NCBI RefSeq assembly: GCF_025717555.1
Contig: NZ_JAJIRP010000003.1
Location: 529,810-593,809, forward strand
Source of the DNA: Paucibacter sp. B2R-40
Lineage (GTDB): Bacteria; Pseudomonadota; Gammaproteobacteria; Burkholderiales; Burkholderiaceae_C
Length of the DNA stretch: 64,000 bases
Reading direction: 5' to 3'
A program made the translations under genes and the position numbers. Shown one piece after another: positions 47,632 to 56,773 of this stretch; the stretch's first letter is position 1, and the number at the start of each line of letters is the position of its first letter. The notes under the pieces are model-generated. The model saw only the letters and a program-made list of their open reading frames with translations. It was not told where the DNA came from and did no database searches.

Positions 47632-48501
47632 ATGAGTGACTTTCGGCCCTTCACCGCCCACCCGCCTGGCCCGTCCAATGAACGACTACAGCGACTGCAA
47701 CGCTTGCTGCTGACCGGTGCTGCCGGCACGCTGGGTCGTATGCTGCGCCCACGCCTGCAGGCCAGCTGCGAGTTGTTGCTGCTGTCGGACCGCATCAGCT
47801 GCGGCGAGATCGGGGCCCATGAGAACGAGCAGATCTGCGACCTCGCCGATCGGGCAGCCATGCTGGCCTTGCTGCAAGGCGTTGACGGCGTGGTTCATCT
47901 GGGCGGCGTGTCGGTAGAAAACCCCTTCGAACAAGTGGCGGCCAGCAATCTGCACGGCGTCTTCAACTTGTATGAGGCCGCGCGCTTGAGCGGCTGCAAG
48001 CGCATCGTCTTTGCCAGCTCCAATCACACCATAGGCTGCTACGAGCAGGGTCAGCCCCTGAGCGTCAGCGACAAGCCCAGGCCTGACGGCTACTACGGCG
48101 TGTCCAAGCTGTTCGGCGAAAACATGGCCCAGCTGTACTGGGATCGCTACGGCATCGAGACGGTCTCTTTGCGCATAGGCACGGCCACGCCCGAGCCCGA
48201 AGACCGCCGCGCGCTGTCCACCTGGCTCAGCCCGAACGATCTCGAGCGCTTGGTGCGGGCGGCGCTATTCGCGCCCGACGTGGGCTGCCTGACCGTCTAC
48301 GGCGTCTCGGCCAATAGCGAGCGCTGGTGGAGCGCCGAGGGCTGGGACAAGATCGGCTACGCGCCGCAAGACAATGCCGAGGCCTGGCGCGAGCGCGTGC
48401 AAGGCATCGACTTTGCCGCCGGCTCGCCGATGGCCCGCTTGCAGGGCGGGCGCTTCCTCGGTCTTGGGCCTTTTGAGCCCCAGGCCCAGCCCCAGCCATG
48501 A
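47632..48501 (+). CDS. udh: Uronate dehydrogenase
   Basis: 289 residues, NAD-dependent epimerase/dehydratase-type SDR. The cofactor loop is TGAAGTLGRML; VVHLGGVSVENPF, FASSNHTIG, YYGVSKLFGEN (Tyr-x-x-x-Lys) and SLRIGTATPEPEDRR fit bacterial Udh. It oxidises galacturonate or glucuronate to the aldaro-lactone. The ATG at 47632 gives MSDFRPF; the frame opens at 47509. The stop overlaps the lactonase start by 4 bases, which matches the order of reactions. Confidence 0.93.
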   Translation: MSDFRPFTAHPPGPSNERLQRLQRLLLTGAAGTLGRMLRPRLQASCELLLLSDRISCGEIGAHENEQICDLADRAAMLALLQGVDGVVHLGGVSVENPFEQVAASNLHGVFNLYEAARLSGCKRIVFASSNHTIGCYEQGQPLSVSDKPRPDGYYGVSKLFGENMAQLYWDRYGIETVSLRIGTATPEPEDRRALSTWLSPNDLERLVRAALFAPDVGCLTVYGVSANSERWWSAEGWDKIGYAPQDNAEAWRERVQGIDFAAGSPMARLQGGRFLGLGPFEPQAQPQP

Positions 48502-49478
48502 GCCACGTCGAGCTGTGGTGGGATGGCGGCGCGGCCTTGGCCGAAAGCCCGCTTTGGTGCGCTGAGCAGGCCTGTTTCTATTGGGTCGACATCTCGGGCC
48601 AGCGCATCTGGCGTCACGATGGCTCGGCCCGGCCGGCCCAAAACTGGCAGCTGGATCAAGCGGTCGGCTGCATCGCCTTGCGGGCGGGTGGCGGCTTGGT
48701 GGCGGCGCTGCAGGACGGCGTTTACGCCCTCGAACTCGGCGCGGCGGCACGGCCTCAAATGACGCTGCTAGCCGCCGCCTTGCATGGCAAAGGCTTGCGC
48801 TTCAACGATGGCCGCTGTGACCGCCAGGGGCGCTTCTGGGTCGGCAGCATGCATGAGGATCCGGAAGCAATTGAACGACTGCCACTCGGTCGCTTGGCCC
48901 GGCTGGCTGCCCCTTCACAAGAAAGGGATGGGCCGCCCCGACCATTCTTGACCCCCTCGGGGGGCGGACGACGTAGGTCGTCGGCCTGGGGGCCCTCAGA
49001 AAGCACAGGCTGTTGGGCACCAGCCTTGCGGGAAGCGATGCTGGTGCCTAACGGCCTGGCCTTCAGCCCCAGCGGCGACAAGCTCTATTTCAGCGACTCG
49101 GCCCCCACCGTCGCCAAGGTCTGGGTCTGCGATTACGACCCGGCCAGCGGCCAAGCCGCCGATCCGCGGGTCTTCATCGATCGCCTCATAACCGGCCGAC
49201 CCGACGGCGCAGCCGTCGACGTCGAAGGCTGCTACTGGATTTGTGCCAATGACGGCGCCGCCGTGCTGCGCTACACACCGACCGGGCAACTCGACCGCCG
49301 GATTGAGCTGCCCGTCGCCAAACCCACCATGTGCGCCTTCGGCGGCGCCGACATGGCCACCCTTCTGATCACGTCGATGCGCCCTGCCGGCGCCGGCGTG
49401 CAAGCAACTCTGGCGGGCGCATTGTTTGCGCTGCGGCCCGGAGTGACAGGATTGCCCGAAACGCCCTACGCGGATTGA
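48498..49478 (+). CDS. SMP-30 family lactonase (galactaro-lactonase candidate) with in-frame repeat insertion
   Basis: 326 residues, six-bladed propeller of the SMP-30/gluconolactonase family: [64 protein letters not shown] and [19 protein letters not shown]. It would open the lactone that Udh makes. About 35 residues (near 138-173) between PLGRLARL and LVPNGLAF do not fit the family and are rich in Pro, Gly, Arg and Ser; the DNA there is a GC-rich REP-like hairpin element. The frame is kept, so the protein may still fold with a long loop. Confidence 0.85.
   Translation: MSHVELWWDGGAALAESPLWCAEQACFYWVDISGQRIWRHDGSARPAQNWQLDQAVGCIALRAGGGLVAALQDGVYALELGAAARPQMTLLAAALHGKGLRFNDGRCDRQGRFWVGSMHEDPEAIERLPLGRLARLAAPSQERDGPPRPFLTPSGGGRRRSSAWGPSESTGCWAPALREAMLVPNGLAFSPSGDKLYFSDSAPTVAKVWVCDYDPASGQAADPRVFIDRLITGRPDGAAVDVEGCYWICANDGAAVLRYTPTGQLDRRIELPVAKPTMCAFGGADMATLLITSMRPAGAGVQATLAGALFALRPGVTGLPETPYAD
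48911..49015. repeat. REP-like hairpin element inserted in a lactonase gene
   Basis: About 105 bases with two hairpins: CCCCC-TC-GGGGG (48952-48963) and GACGAC-GTAG-GTCGTC (48967-48982). The composition is like Burkholderiales intergenic palindromes. It translates in frame inside the SMP-30 gene and corresponds to residues that the family lacks. The boundaries are approximate. Confidence 0.6.
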
Positions 49479-49524
49479 TGGCGCCATTCTCAAAAAAACA
49501 CTCAAAAAATCGAACGGAGACCGT

Positions 49525-50502
49525 ATGAAACTCAAAGCGAAATTGTTGGCCAAATTGCTACCCGGACTGATGCTTGGCGCCAGCCTGAGTGCCCAAGCGA
49601 CCGACTTCCGCTCCACCGATATCCATCCTGACGGCTATCCCACCGTGGACGCCGTCAAGTTCATGGGCCAGGAGCTGAGCAAGCTTAGCAACGGCCGCCA
49701 CAGCATCAAGGTTTTCAACAACAGCGCCCTGGGCGCCGAGAAGGACACCATCGAGCAGGCCAAGATCGGCGCAATCGCGATGACACGCGTGAACATCGCA
49801 CCGATGAACAATATCTGCGCGCCCACCGTGGTGCCGACCATGCCGTTCTTGTTCCGCTCCAAGGAACATATGCGCGCAGTGCTGGACGGCCCAATTGGTG
49901 AAGAGATTCTGAAGAGCTGCGAAGCGCAGGGCTTTATCGGCTTGGCCTTTTACGACAGCGGCGCCCGTTCGATTTACACCGTCAAGAAACCCATCAAGAG
50001 CCTGGCCGACGCCAAGGGCTTGAAGGTGCGCGTGCAGCAATCCGACCTCTGGGTTTCGCTGCTGGAGGCCATGGGTGCCAACGCCACACCGATGCCTTTC
50101 GGTGAGGTCTACACGGCCTTGAAAACCGGCTTGGTCGATGCGGCGGAGAACAACTACCCCTCGTATGAAAGCTCGCGCCACTTCGAAGTCGCCAAGTACT
50201 ACTCGAAGACCGAGCATTCGATGGCGCCGGAGATGCTGCTGTTCTCCAAAAAGATCTGGGACGGCTTGAGCGCCGAGGACCAAAAAGCGCTGCGTCAAGC
50301 CGCCAAGAACTCGGTGCCCTTTATGCGCAAGCTCTGGGATGAACGCGAAGAGAAGTCCCTCGCCACGGTCAAGGCCGGCGGAGCCCAGATCATCGAGGTC
50401 GACAAGGCCAGCTTCCAGGCCGTGATGAAACCCGTCTACGACAAATTCATCACCGATGCCAAGCTGAAGGATCTGGTCAAACGGATTCAAGAAACCAAAT
50501 GA
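49525..50502 (+). CDS. dctP: TRAP transporter solute-binding protein DctP
   Basis: 325 residues with a signal peptide ending AQA|T. DctP blocks: [27 protein letters not shown]-type [34 protein letters not shown] with the carboxylate-binding Arg, and [23 protein letters not shown]. The family binds organic acids; members beside udh and garD genes bind galacturonate, glucuronate or hexarates. The ligand is inferred from context. A stem-loop separates it from dctQ. Confidence 0.92.
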   Translation: MKLKAKLLAKLLPGLMLGASLSAQATDFRSTDIHPDGYPTVDAVKFMGQELSKLSNGRHSIKVFNNSALGAEKDTIEQAKIGAIAMTRVNIAPMNNICAPTVVPTMPFLFRSKEHMRAVLDGPIGEEILKSCEAQGFIGLAFYDSGARSIYTVKKPIKSLADAKGLKVRVQQSDLWVSLLEAMGANATPMPFGEVYTALKTGLVDAAENNYPSYESSRHFEVAKYYSKTEHSMAPEMLLFSKKIWDGLSAEDQKALRQAAKNSVPFMRKLWDEREEKSLATVKAGGAQIIEVDKASFQAVMKPVYDKFITDAKLKDLVKRIQETK

Positions 50503-50515
50503 GCCAGGGCCGCTG

Positions 50516-50548
50516 CCCGCCCGGCCTTGTGGTTGATGGCCGGGCGGG
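50516..50548 (+). terminator. Stem-loop between dctP and dctQ
   Basis: CCCGCCCGGCC pairs perfectly with GGCCGGGCGGG (11 bp) around an 11-base loop. No T-run. Such hairpins often protect the binding-protein message and lower expression of the membrane subunits. Confidence 0.65.
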
Positions 50549-50612
50549 TGACTTGTGCTCGCATTGATTTCATCTGTGCGTCGGGCCGCGCCCCGACCGA
50601 ACCGGAAACACC

Positions 50613-51101
50613 ATGTTGACCAAATTTTGTGCGGCCATCGCCAAGGCCTGCTTGCGCCTGGGCGTGTTCGGCTTGTTGCTGCTGCTGCTGGCCGTGAGCT
50701 ACCAGGTATTCGGCCGTTATGTGATGAACAACACGCCCACCTGGGCGGAAAGCCTGGCCTTGTTGCTGGTGCTCTACGTGACGATGCTGGGTTGCGCGGT
50801 CGGTGTGCGCGACGCCGGGCATATCGGCATGGAGCTGCTTGACGGCCTGCTGCCCAACAACTGGCGTCGTCCGCTAGAGATCCTGATCCATTTGCTGACC
50901 ATGCTGTTCGGCGGCCTGATGGCCTGGAACTGCGCCGAGATGCTGCTCTCCGTGCGCAGCTATTTGATCCCCACTTTGGGCGTTTCAGAGTCCTTGCGCT
51001 ATGTGCCCATGGTGTTGGCCGGACTGCTGATCATGCTTTTTTCTTTTGAACATATCGTCGCCTTGCAGCGCGGCGAAGAGGTGAAGCCCGCATGGCACTG
51101 A
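50613..51101 (+). CDS. dctQ: TRAP transporter small permease DctQ
   Basis: 162 residues with four membrane helices. The conserved DctQ motif YQVFGRYVMNNTPTWAESLALLLVLYVTMLG is present, and DAGHIGMELL follows. The stop overlaps the DctM start by 10 bases. Confidence 0.92.
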   Translation: MLTKFCAAIAKACLRLGVFGLLLLLLAVSYQVFGRYVMNNTPTWAESLALLLVLYVTMLGCAVGVRDAGHIGMELLDGLLPNNWRRPLEILIHLLTMLFGGLMAWNCAEMLLSVRSYLIPTLGVSESLRYVPMVLAGLLIMLFSFEHIVALQRGEEVKPAWH

Positions 51102-52375
51102 CTATCCTTTGTATCGCCTTCTTCGGCCTGCTCGTTCTGGGCGTGCCGGTGGCCTTTGCGATTGGCCTGTCGGCACTCGCGACGATTCTGTATGAAGGTT
51201 TGCCGATGGCGGTCATCTTCCAGCAGATGACCTCGGGCATGAATGTGTTCTCCTTCTTGGCGATCCCCTTCTTCATCTTTGCCGGCGAGTTGATGCTTTA
51301 CGGCGGCATCGCCGACAAGATCGTCGATTTCGCCCGCGCCTTGGTTGGCCATGTGCGCGGCGGCTTGGGCATGTCCAATGTGGTCGCTTGCACCTTGTTC
51401 GGCGGCGTTTCGGGCAGCCCGGTGGCCGATGTGTCGGCCATGGGCGCGGTGATGATTCCGATGATGAAGAAGGAAGGCTATGGCGCCGACTACGCCGTCA
51501 ACGTCACCACCCATGCCGCGCTGGTCGGGGCCTTGATGCCGACCAGCCACAACATGATCATTTACTCGCTGGCGGCCGGCGGCAAGGTCTCGATCGCCAA
51601 ACTGATTCTGGCCGGTCTGATTCCAGCCCTGGTGTTGACGATCTGCAATCTGGTTGCCGCCTACACCGTGGCCGTCAAGCGCGGCTATCCGGCGGGCAGC
51701 TTTCCCGGTTGGGCCATCGTGGCGCGTTGCTTCGCGGCCGCCTTGCCGGGCTTGTTCGTCGTCGTGCTGATCCTGGGCGGCATCATGTCCGGCGTCTTCA
51801 CGGCCACCGAATCGGCCGCCGTGGCGGTGCTGTATGCCTTGTTCTTGTGCGTGGTGATCTACCGCTCGCTCAAACTGGAGCAGTTCGTCAAAGCGGCGGC
51901 CAAGGCGGTCAAGACGACCGGCGTGGTGCTGCTGCTGATCGGCATTTCATCGGCCTTCGGCTACATCATCAGCCTCTACGAAGTGGCCGACCTGACCGGC
52001 CGCGCACTGACCAATTTCAGCTCTAGCCCCTGGGTGATATTCCTGCTGGTCAATCTGATTCTTTTCGTGCTGGGCACCTTCCTGGACATGGCCGCCACCA
52101 TCCTGGTCTGCACACCGATCTTTCTACCCATTTGCATGAAATACGGCATGGGCGAAATCCAGTTCGGCATCGTCATGCTGATCAACTGCGCTTTGGGCCT
52201 GAACACGCCGCCGGTCGGCACCACGCAGGTGGTCGGTTGCGCCATCGGCGGGGTGTCGGTCGGTACGGTGATGAAGACCATCTGGCCCTTCTACGGCGCC
52301 TTGATCGCCGCACTGATGCTGGTGACCTTTGTGCCAGCGTTCTCGCTGTGGCTGCCCGGCGTCGTTTTTCCCTGA
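51092..52375 (+). CDS. dctM: TRAP transporter large permease DctM
   Basis: 427 residues with about a dozen membrane segments. DctM hallmarks: GVPVAFAIGLSAL, FFIFAGELMLYGGIADKIVDFARALVGHVRGGLGMSNVVA, GGVSGSPVADVSAMGAVMIPMM and LGLNTPPVGTTQVVG. It imports the acid with Na+ coupling along with DctP and DctQ. Confidence 0.94.
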   Translation: MALTILCIAFFGLLVLGVPVAFAIGLSALATILYEGLPMAVIFQQMTSGMNVFSFLAIPFFIFAGELMLYGGIADKIVDFARALVGHVRGGLGMSNVVACTLFGGVSGSPVADVSAMGAVMIPMMKKEGYGADYAVNVTTHAALVGALMPTSHNMIIYSLAAGGKVSIAKLILAGLIPALVLTICNLVAAYTVAVKRGYPAGSFPGWAIVARCFAAALPGLFVVVLILGGIMSGVFTATESAAVAVLYALFLCVVIYRSLKLEQFVKAAAKAVKTTGVVLLLIGISSAFGYIISLYEVADLTGRALTNFSSSPWVIFLLVNLILFVLGTFLDMAATILVCTPIFLPICMKYGMGEIQFGIVMLINCALGLNTPPVGTTQVVGCAIGGVSVGTVMKTIWPFYGALIAALMLVTFVPAFSLWLPGVVFP

Positions 52376-52426
52376 TTTTTGGGAACCTGATCTTCGGCGC
52401 CATGCCGCGCCCAAGTCTGCTCCGCT

Positions 52427-52452
52427 GTCCCGACCATGGCCATGGCCGGGAC
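52427..52452 (+). terminator. Stem-loop between dctM and the porin gene
   Basis: GTCCCGACCAT pairs with ATGGCCGGGAC, 11 bp with one mismatch and a GGCC-type loop. No T-run, so it is more likely a processing or attenuation hairpin. Confidence 0.5.
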
Positions 52453-52540
52453 GCATGCCGGAATTCGTCCTGCCGACGCTGACCCGTGCTGATTTGCCCG
52501 GCCGTTTCGAATTTCCTACATCTATAACGGAGACATCACC

Positions 52541-53635
52541 ATGAAAATAGACTCTCTTGGCTACGCGGCCATGCTGCTATGTGCAGGCGCGGCTCAGGCC
52601 CAGTCTTCCAACGTCGTGCTCTATGGTCTGCTGGACGTCAACGTCAGCAACTATGACAGCGGCGCCAAGGCCAATGCCGGCAACCTAACTTTGGTTCAGG
52701 ACGGTACCGTCAACGGCCTCAATGGTTCGCGCTGGGGCATGCGCGTCACGGAAGACCTCGGCAATGATCTCAAAGCGGGCGTCATCATGGAAGGCGGTTT
52801 GCTGGCCGACACCGGCGCGCTGGCCCAGGGCGGGCGGGCCTTTGGTCGGCAAGTCTTTGTGTCGCTGACATCGGCCAGCCTGGGCGAACTGCGTATGGGG
52901 CGCCAGTACATCTTGGAAGACAGCGTGATGGGTTTGAGCAATCCCTTCGTCAACGCGCTGACCTTGAACCAGGGCACAGCGGTCACGAATATGGGCAAGA
53001 GCCTGCCGTTTTGGCTGAATGCACCGCGGGCCGACAACGTCGTTCAATACGCTACCCCGACCTGGGCCGGCTTTACCGGCACGGTACAGATTGCCCCTGG
53101 CGAAGCCACCGCCGACCGCTTCCACGGGTTGAAGGCCGCCTACACCCTGGGCAACTTCAATTCGGCGCTGTCCTATGAATGGAACAAGTCGCGCAGCAGC
53201 GGCGCCGACACCAACAAGTCCTTGACGCTGGCCGCCAACTACAACTTCGGCCTGTTCAAGCTGCTGGGCGGCTACCAAAAGAATGATGAGCTGACGACCA
53301 CCAGCGGCAATGGCGCTGCGGCCGGTATCGGCCTGACCGTGACCGGCCCGGACGGCGTCTTTAGCGCCGACGCCATCAAGGGCTACACCATTGGCGTTGA
53401 AGTTCCCTTGGGCGATTTTCTATTGGGCAGCAACTACTCCAGCGTAGAGTACAGCGGCGTCGCCGCGAACAAGACCGGCAAGAGCGCCAGCTTGGGCAAG
53501 CTGGGCTTTGGCGTCAAATATGGTTTCTCGAAGAACACCTTTTTGTATTCCAGCATCTCCTTTGCCAGCGGCGATCTGCAGGAGTACATCTCGCAGGAAC
53601 GCGTGATGCAAGTCGGCTTGCGCAAGTCGTTCTGA
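52541..53635 (+). CDS. Gram-negative porin of the Burkholderiales type
   Basis: 364 residues with a signal peptide ending AQA|Q. It begins SSNVVLYGLLDVNV, then NGSRWGMRVTEDLGNDLKAG and RQVFVSLTSASLGELRMGRQY, and ends in Phe (LRKSF), typical of the 16-strand general porins of beta-proteobacteria. It probably lets galacturonate or hexarates cross the outer membrane. Genes for TRAP transport come before it and garD after it. Confidence 0.93.
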   Translation: MKIDSLGYAAMLLCAGAAQAQSSNVVLYGLLDVNVSNYDSGAKANAGNLTLVQDGTVNGLNGSRWGMRVTEDLGNDLKAGVIMEGGLLADTGALAQGGRAFGRQVFVSLTSASLGELRMGRQYILEDSVMGLSNPFVNALTLNQGTAVTNMGKSLPFWLNAPRADNVVQYATPTWAGFTGTVQIAPGEATADRFHGLKAAYTLGNFNSALSYEWNKSRSSGADTNKSLTLAANYNFGLFKLLGGYQKNDELTTTSGNGAAAGIGLTVTGPDGVFSADAIKGYTIGVEVPLGDFLLGSNYSSVEYSGVAANKTGKSASLGKLGFGVKYGFSKNTFLYSSISFASGDLQEYISQERVMQVGLRKSF

Positions 53636-53640
53636 ACCCA

Positions 53641-53664
53641 GCGCCCCAGGTCAAACTGGGGCGC
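53641..53664 (+). terminator. Stem-loop between the porin gene and garD
   Basis: GCGCCCCAG pairs perfectly with CTGGGGCGC around GTCAAA. No T-run; it starts 5 bases after the porin stop and may limit readthrough into garD or stabilise the abundant porin message. Confidence 0.6.
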
Positions 53665-53693
53665 ACCCCTGACAAGACAGCAACTTATTCCAG

Positions 53694-55253
53694 ATGAGCC
53701 AGCAGCCTCTCTACATCCGCATGCAAATTGGCGACAACGTCGCCATCGTCGTCAATGATGGCGGCCTGCATGCCGGCAGCCAATTTGCCGACGGCCTCGC
53801 TCTGCTTGAGCGCGTGCCGCAGGGTCACAAGGTGGCGCTAACTGACATTCCGAGCGGCGCGCCGGTGCTGCGCTACGGCGTCAGCATTGGCCTGGCCATC
53901 CAAGACATCAAGGCCGGCGCCTGGGTGCATGAGAAGCTGCTGGCCATGCCCACCGCGCGCAGCCTGGACGAGTTGCCGATCTGCACAGTGGCCAGCCCAG
54001 CCTTGGCGCCGCTGGAGGGCTACAGCTTTGAAGGCTACCGGAACGCCGATGGCTCGGTCGGCACGCGCAATATCCTGGCCATCACGACCACCGTGCAATG
54101 CGTGGCCGGCGTGCTGGAGCTAGCGCTGCAACGCATCAAGGCCGAGCTGCTGCCGCTGTTCCCCCATGTGGATGATGTGGTGGCCTTGGAACATGGCTAC
54201 GGCTGCGGTGTGGCGATCGACGCGCCTGACGCCATCATCCCTATCCGCACGCTGCGCAATATCAGCCTGAATCCGAACTTCGGCGGTGAAGTGATGGTGG
54301 TCAGCCTGGGCTGCGAAAAACTGCAGCCGGAACGCTTGCTGCCGCCGGGCAGCATTGCGATCGCCGATCAACGAGAGGAGGAGCTGGATGTCGTGCGCCT
54401 GCAGGATGATGTGCATATCGGCTTTCAATCGATGCTGGATTCAATCATGCGCAGCGCCGAACGCCATCTGGCGCGCCTCAACCAGCGTCGGCGCGAGACC
54501 GTGCCGGCGTCCGAGCTGGTGGTCGGCGTGCAATGCGGGGGCAGCGACGCGTTTTCCGGCGTCACCGCCAACCCGGCGGTCGGTTTTTGCACCGATTTGC
54601 TGGTGCGCGCCGGGGCTACCGTGATGTTCTCTGAAGTGACCGAGGTGCGTGACGCCGTGGATCAGCTGACCGGGCGTGCCGCGACAGCCGAGCTTGCCGA
54701 GGCGATTCGGCGTGAGATGGCCTGGTATGACGCCTATCTGCAGCGCGGCAGCGCCGACCGCAGCGCCAACACCACGCCCGGCAACAAGGCCGGCGGCCTG
54801 TCCAATATCGTCGAGAAGGCGATGGGCTCGATTGTCAAGAGTGGCACGTCGCCTATCAACGGCGTCTTGTCGCCGGGCGAGCGCGCGCAGACAAAGGGCT
54901 TGCGTGGCTTGGTCTTTGCCGCCACCCCGGCCAGCGATTTCATCTGCGGCACGCTGCAGTTGGCGGCCGGCATGAACCTGCATATCTTCACCACCGGCCG
55001 GGGCACGCCCTATGGTCTGGCGGCTTGCCCGGTGCTCAAGGTCGCTACCCGCAACGATTTGGCGCGGCGCTGGCATGATCTGATGGACGTCAACGCCGGC
55101 CGCATCGCCAGCGGCGAAGCCAGCATCGAGGACATAGGCTGGGAGATGTTCCGGCTGCTGCTGGACGTGGCCAGTGGCCGCAAAAAGACCTGGGCCGAGC
55201 AATGGAAGTTGCACAACGCGCTGGTGCTGTTCAACCCGGCGCCGATTACCTGA
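53694..55253 (+). CDS. garD: Galactarate dehydratase
   Basis: 519 residues, UxaA/GarD family. The N-terminal SAF-like domain ([31 protein letters not shown]) precedes a catalytic region with [70 protein letters not shown] and [12 protein letters not shown]. It dehydrates meso-galactarate to 5-dehydro-4-deoxyglucarate for KdgD. Altronate dehydratase is a relative, but the length and context with udh fit galactarate. It is the last gene of the plus-strand uronate cluster. Confidence 0.92.
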   Translation: MSQQPLYIRMQIGDNVAIVVNDGGLHAGSQFADGLALLERVPQGHKVALTDIPSGAPVLRYGVSIGLAIQDIKAGAWVHEKLLAMPTARSLDELPICTVASPALAPLEGYSFEGYRNADGSVGTRNILAITTTVQCVAGVLELALQRIKAELLPLFPHVDDVVALEHGYGCGVAIDAPDAIIPIRTLRNISLNPNFGGEVMVVSLGCEKLQPERLLPPGSIAIADQREEELDVVRLQDDVHIGFQSMLDSIMRSAERHLARLNQRRRETVPASELVVGVQCGGSDAFSGVTANPAVGFCTDLLVRAGATVMFSEVTEVRDAVDQLTGRAATAELAEAIRREMAWYDAYLQRGSADRSANTTPGNKAGGLSNIVEKAMGSIVKSGTSPINGVLSPGERAQTKGLRGLVFAATPASDFICGTLQLAAGMNLHIFTTGRGTPYGLAACPVLKVATRNDLARRWHDLMDVNAGRIASGEASIEDIGWEMFRLLLDVASGRKKTWAEQWKLHNALVLFNPAPIT

Positions 55254-55768
55254 CGAACCAACGGCTAGCGCAAGCCAATGCCGTCACAACCCGGATAGCA
55301 AGAAGCCGCTCGGCTTCTCCCTACCACGGTCTGCGCCTCGTGCTCTTATGGTCTCGCGCCCCAAATTTTTCGATCGGCAGCTTTGTGAGGTGCTGCAGAC
55401 ATTCGCTCAACGAAATGCTCAATGGCCGGTTTCAGCCACTGCGGTCGTTAGTTCGCCAAAATCGATCGACTGCTGCCAGCATTCCAGGCGTCGGACGATC
55501 TCGCGCGATGGGCGACAGCAATGGGCACGGAGTAGCCCCGAAGTCAGTGCCCCCGAAAAGTCCCGGCCTGGGTCAGACCGACAGTTCGAACAAGCACCGC
55601 ATAGCTGACGTTCGGCTCGCCGACCGTTTTGGTCAGCGGCGGCTTACGGGCGAAGTTGCGGCCTCATGCTCCCGGTCGGCTCCTGTCATTCGGATGCGCA
55701 ATGGGGCGGCAATAGGGTGCCCTTACCTGCCACTGGGAATCGGCCCTGTGTATTCATCTCGTGGCAAC
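55254..55768. other. Non-coding region after garD with hairpin and repeat copy R1
   Basis: No gene is seen. A small hairpin (AGAAGCC, loop GCTC, GGCTTCT) at 55301-55318 may end the garD message. Most of the rest is degenerate sequence that ends in dispersed repeat copy R1. Short frames here are made by the repeat and do not look like genes. Confidence 0.5.
55554..55756 (+). repeat. Dispersed repeat, copy R1
   Basis: One of four related copies. The core reads from TCCCGGCCTG through GACAGTTCGAACAAG, CCGACCGTTTTGGTCA and GGCGGCTTACGGGC to GTCATTCGGATGCG. It extends with R3 to GGGTGCCC and CACTGGGAATC. Similarity was judged by eye. Confidence 0.75.
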
Positions 55769-55794
55769 AAAAAACCCCGCCATGGCGGGGTTGT
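55769..55794 (-). terminator. Rho-independent terminator of the PEP-CTERM gene at 55814
   Basis: Read on the minus strand: CCCCGC, loop CATG, GCGGGG, then six T. It lies about 20 bases after the gene stop. Confidence 0.88.
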
Positions 55795-55813
55795 TCAATG
55801 GATCAAGTGATGA

Positions 55814-56497
55814 TCAAGCGCGACGGCTGACTCTGAGGCCTAGCAAGGCCAGCGCCACCAGTGCCAAGCTCGCGGGCTCAGGCACAGGGTTCGACACCGG
55901 CGCGTTGCCCGACATGGAAATCGAATCCACGCGGAAGTCGTTACCGTAACCCCAGTCGTGCGAACCGCCGCCTTGGTAGTAGCCCGACAACTGGTACTCG
56001 TTCTTCAGGGTAATCTGCGCCGTCGTCGCCGAACCAGAGTTCCAGTCCATGCTCAACAGGTTCCAGCCTCCCACCGAGGCCTTGACGATGCCGCCGACAT
56101 TGCTGCCGTTGACTTGCGCCTGGATGGGCACGTTGTATGGGGCGAACCCTGCGTAGTCGTCCGCAACATAGAAGTTCAGTGTGTAGAGGCTGTTGGCGGC
56201 TACGTTGAAGACCGAGCTGATGAAGAAACGGTGGTCGGGCTGCGAATTGGGGCCGGTCGGTCCGGTATTAGTCCCCAGGTTGAAATAGGCACCGCTTTGG
56301 CCGCCGGAGCCGAAGATGCAGTTGCTTTGTCCACCGCAGTTTTGCCAATAGGCATCACCACGGGACCAGTTGGTACTGCTGAAACCGGCGTCAAAACCTT
56401 CGCTGTAGACGACGCCGGCTTGGGCGGCTGGAGCGAGCAGCGTGGCGGCGAGGCCCAGGGCGCTGAGGGCAAACTTGAATCTAGATTGGTCTTGCAT
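55814..56497 (-). CDS. PEP-CTERM sorting-domain protein D
   Basis: 227 residues from MQDQSRF, set by GGAGAT just ahead of the ATG. Signal peptide (AAQA|G), then a beta-rich domain (EGFDAGFSSTNWSRGDAYWQNC ... LYTLNFYVADDYAGF) that looks like a carbohydrate-binding or jelly-roll module, and the tail PVPEPASLALVALALLGLRVSRRA. A sigma-54-like promoter lies upstream and a clean terminator downstream, so it is a single-gene unit. PEP-CTERM genes are often controlled by the PrsK/PrsR sigma-54 system. Ligand unknown. Confidence 0.88.
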   Translation of the reverse strand: MQDQSRFKFALSALGLAATLLAPAAQAGVVYSEGFDAGFSSTNWSRGDAYWQNCGGQSNCIFGSGGQSGAYFNLGTNTGPTGPNSQPDHRFFISSVFNVAANSLYTLNFYVADDYAGFAPYNVPIQAQVNGSNVGGIVKASVGGWNLLSMDWNSGSATTAQITLKNEYQLSGYYQGGGSHDWGYGNDFRVDSISMSGNAPVSNPVPEPASLALVALALLGLRVSRRA

Positions 56498-56587
56498 GGG
56501 TATCTCCAGGATTATTGAGGACATGACGAGCCAAAAGCGGCGAAAAAGCACTGAACCTTCGCCGCGCCGGCTAGCAGGGAGACATAA

Positions 56588-56603
56588 AGCAAGATTAGAG
56601 CCA
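56588..56603 (-). promoter_or_regulatory. Candidate sigma-54 promoter of the PEP-CTERM gene D
   Basis: On the minus strand TGGCTCTAATCTTGCT has the GG and GC dinucleotides 10 bases apart that RpoN requires, with TTGCT at -12. It lies about 90 bases from the ATG. Just upstream (56617-56645) TTTTAGG and CCTAAAA form an inverted repeat with a 15-base spacer that could bind an enhancer protein. Confidence 0.55.
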
Positions 56604-56773
56604 GATTTACTTATCGTTTTAGGGGTAGGGACTTAGGACCTAAAACTAGGGGGCTGCTCTTCTGGAATGTAAAAATTTCCGACAATTTTGCGTCGCAGGC
56701 AGCGACCTCGGCCACGCTCTCGCCTCGGCTTGACCTGTCGCAAGTTCCACCCGGCCGCGTTTGCATAGACTGC

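Noticed and set aside
55202..55810. Frames of 144 and 202 codons after garD
   Set aside because: They run through repeat R1; similar peptide scraps appear at R3 and R4 because of the repeat, not because of a conserved gene with a start.
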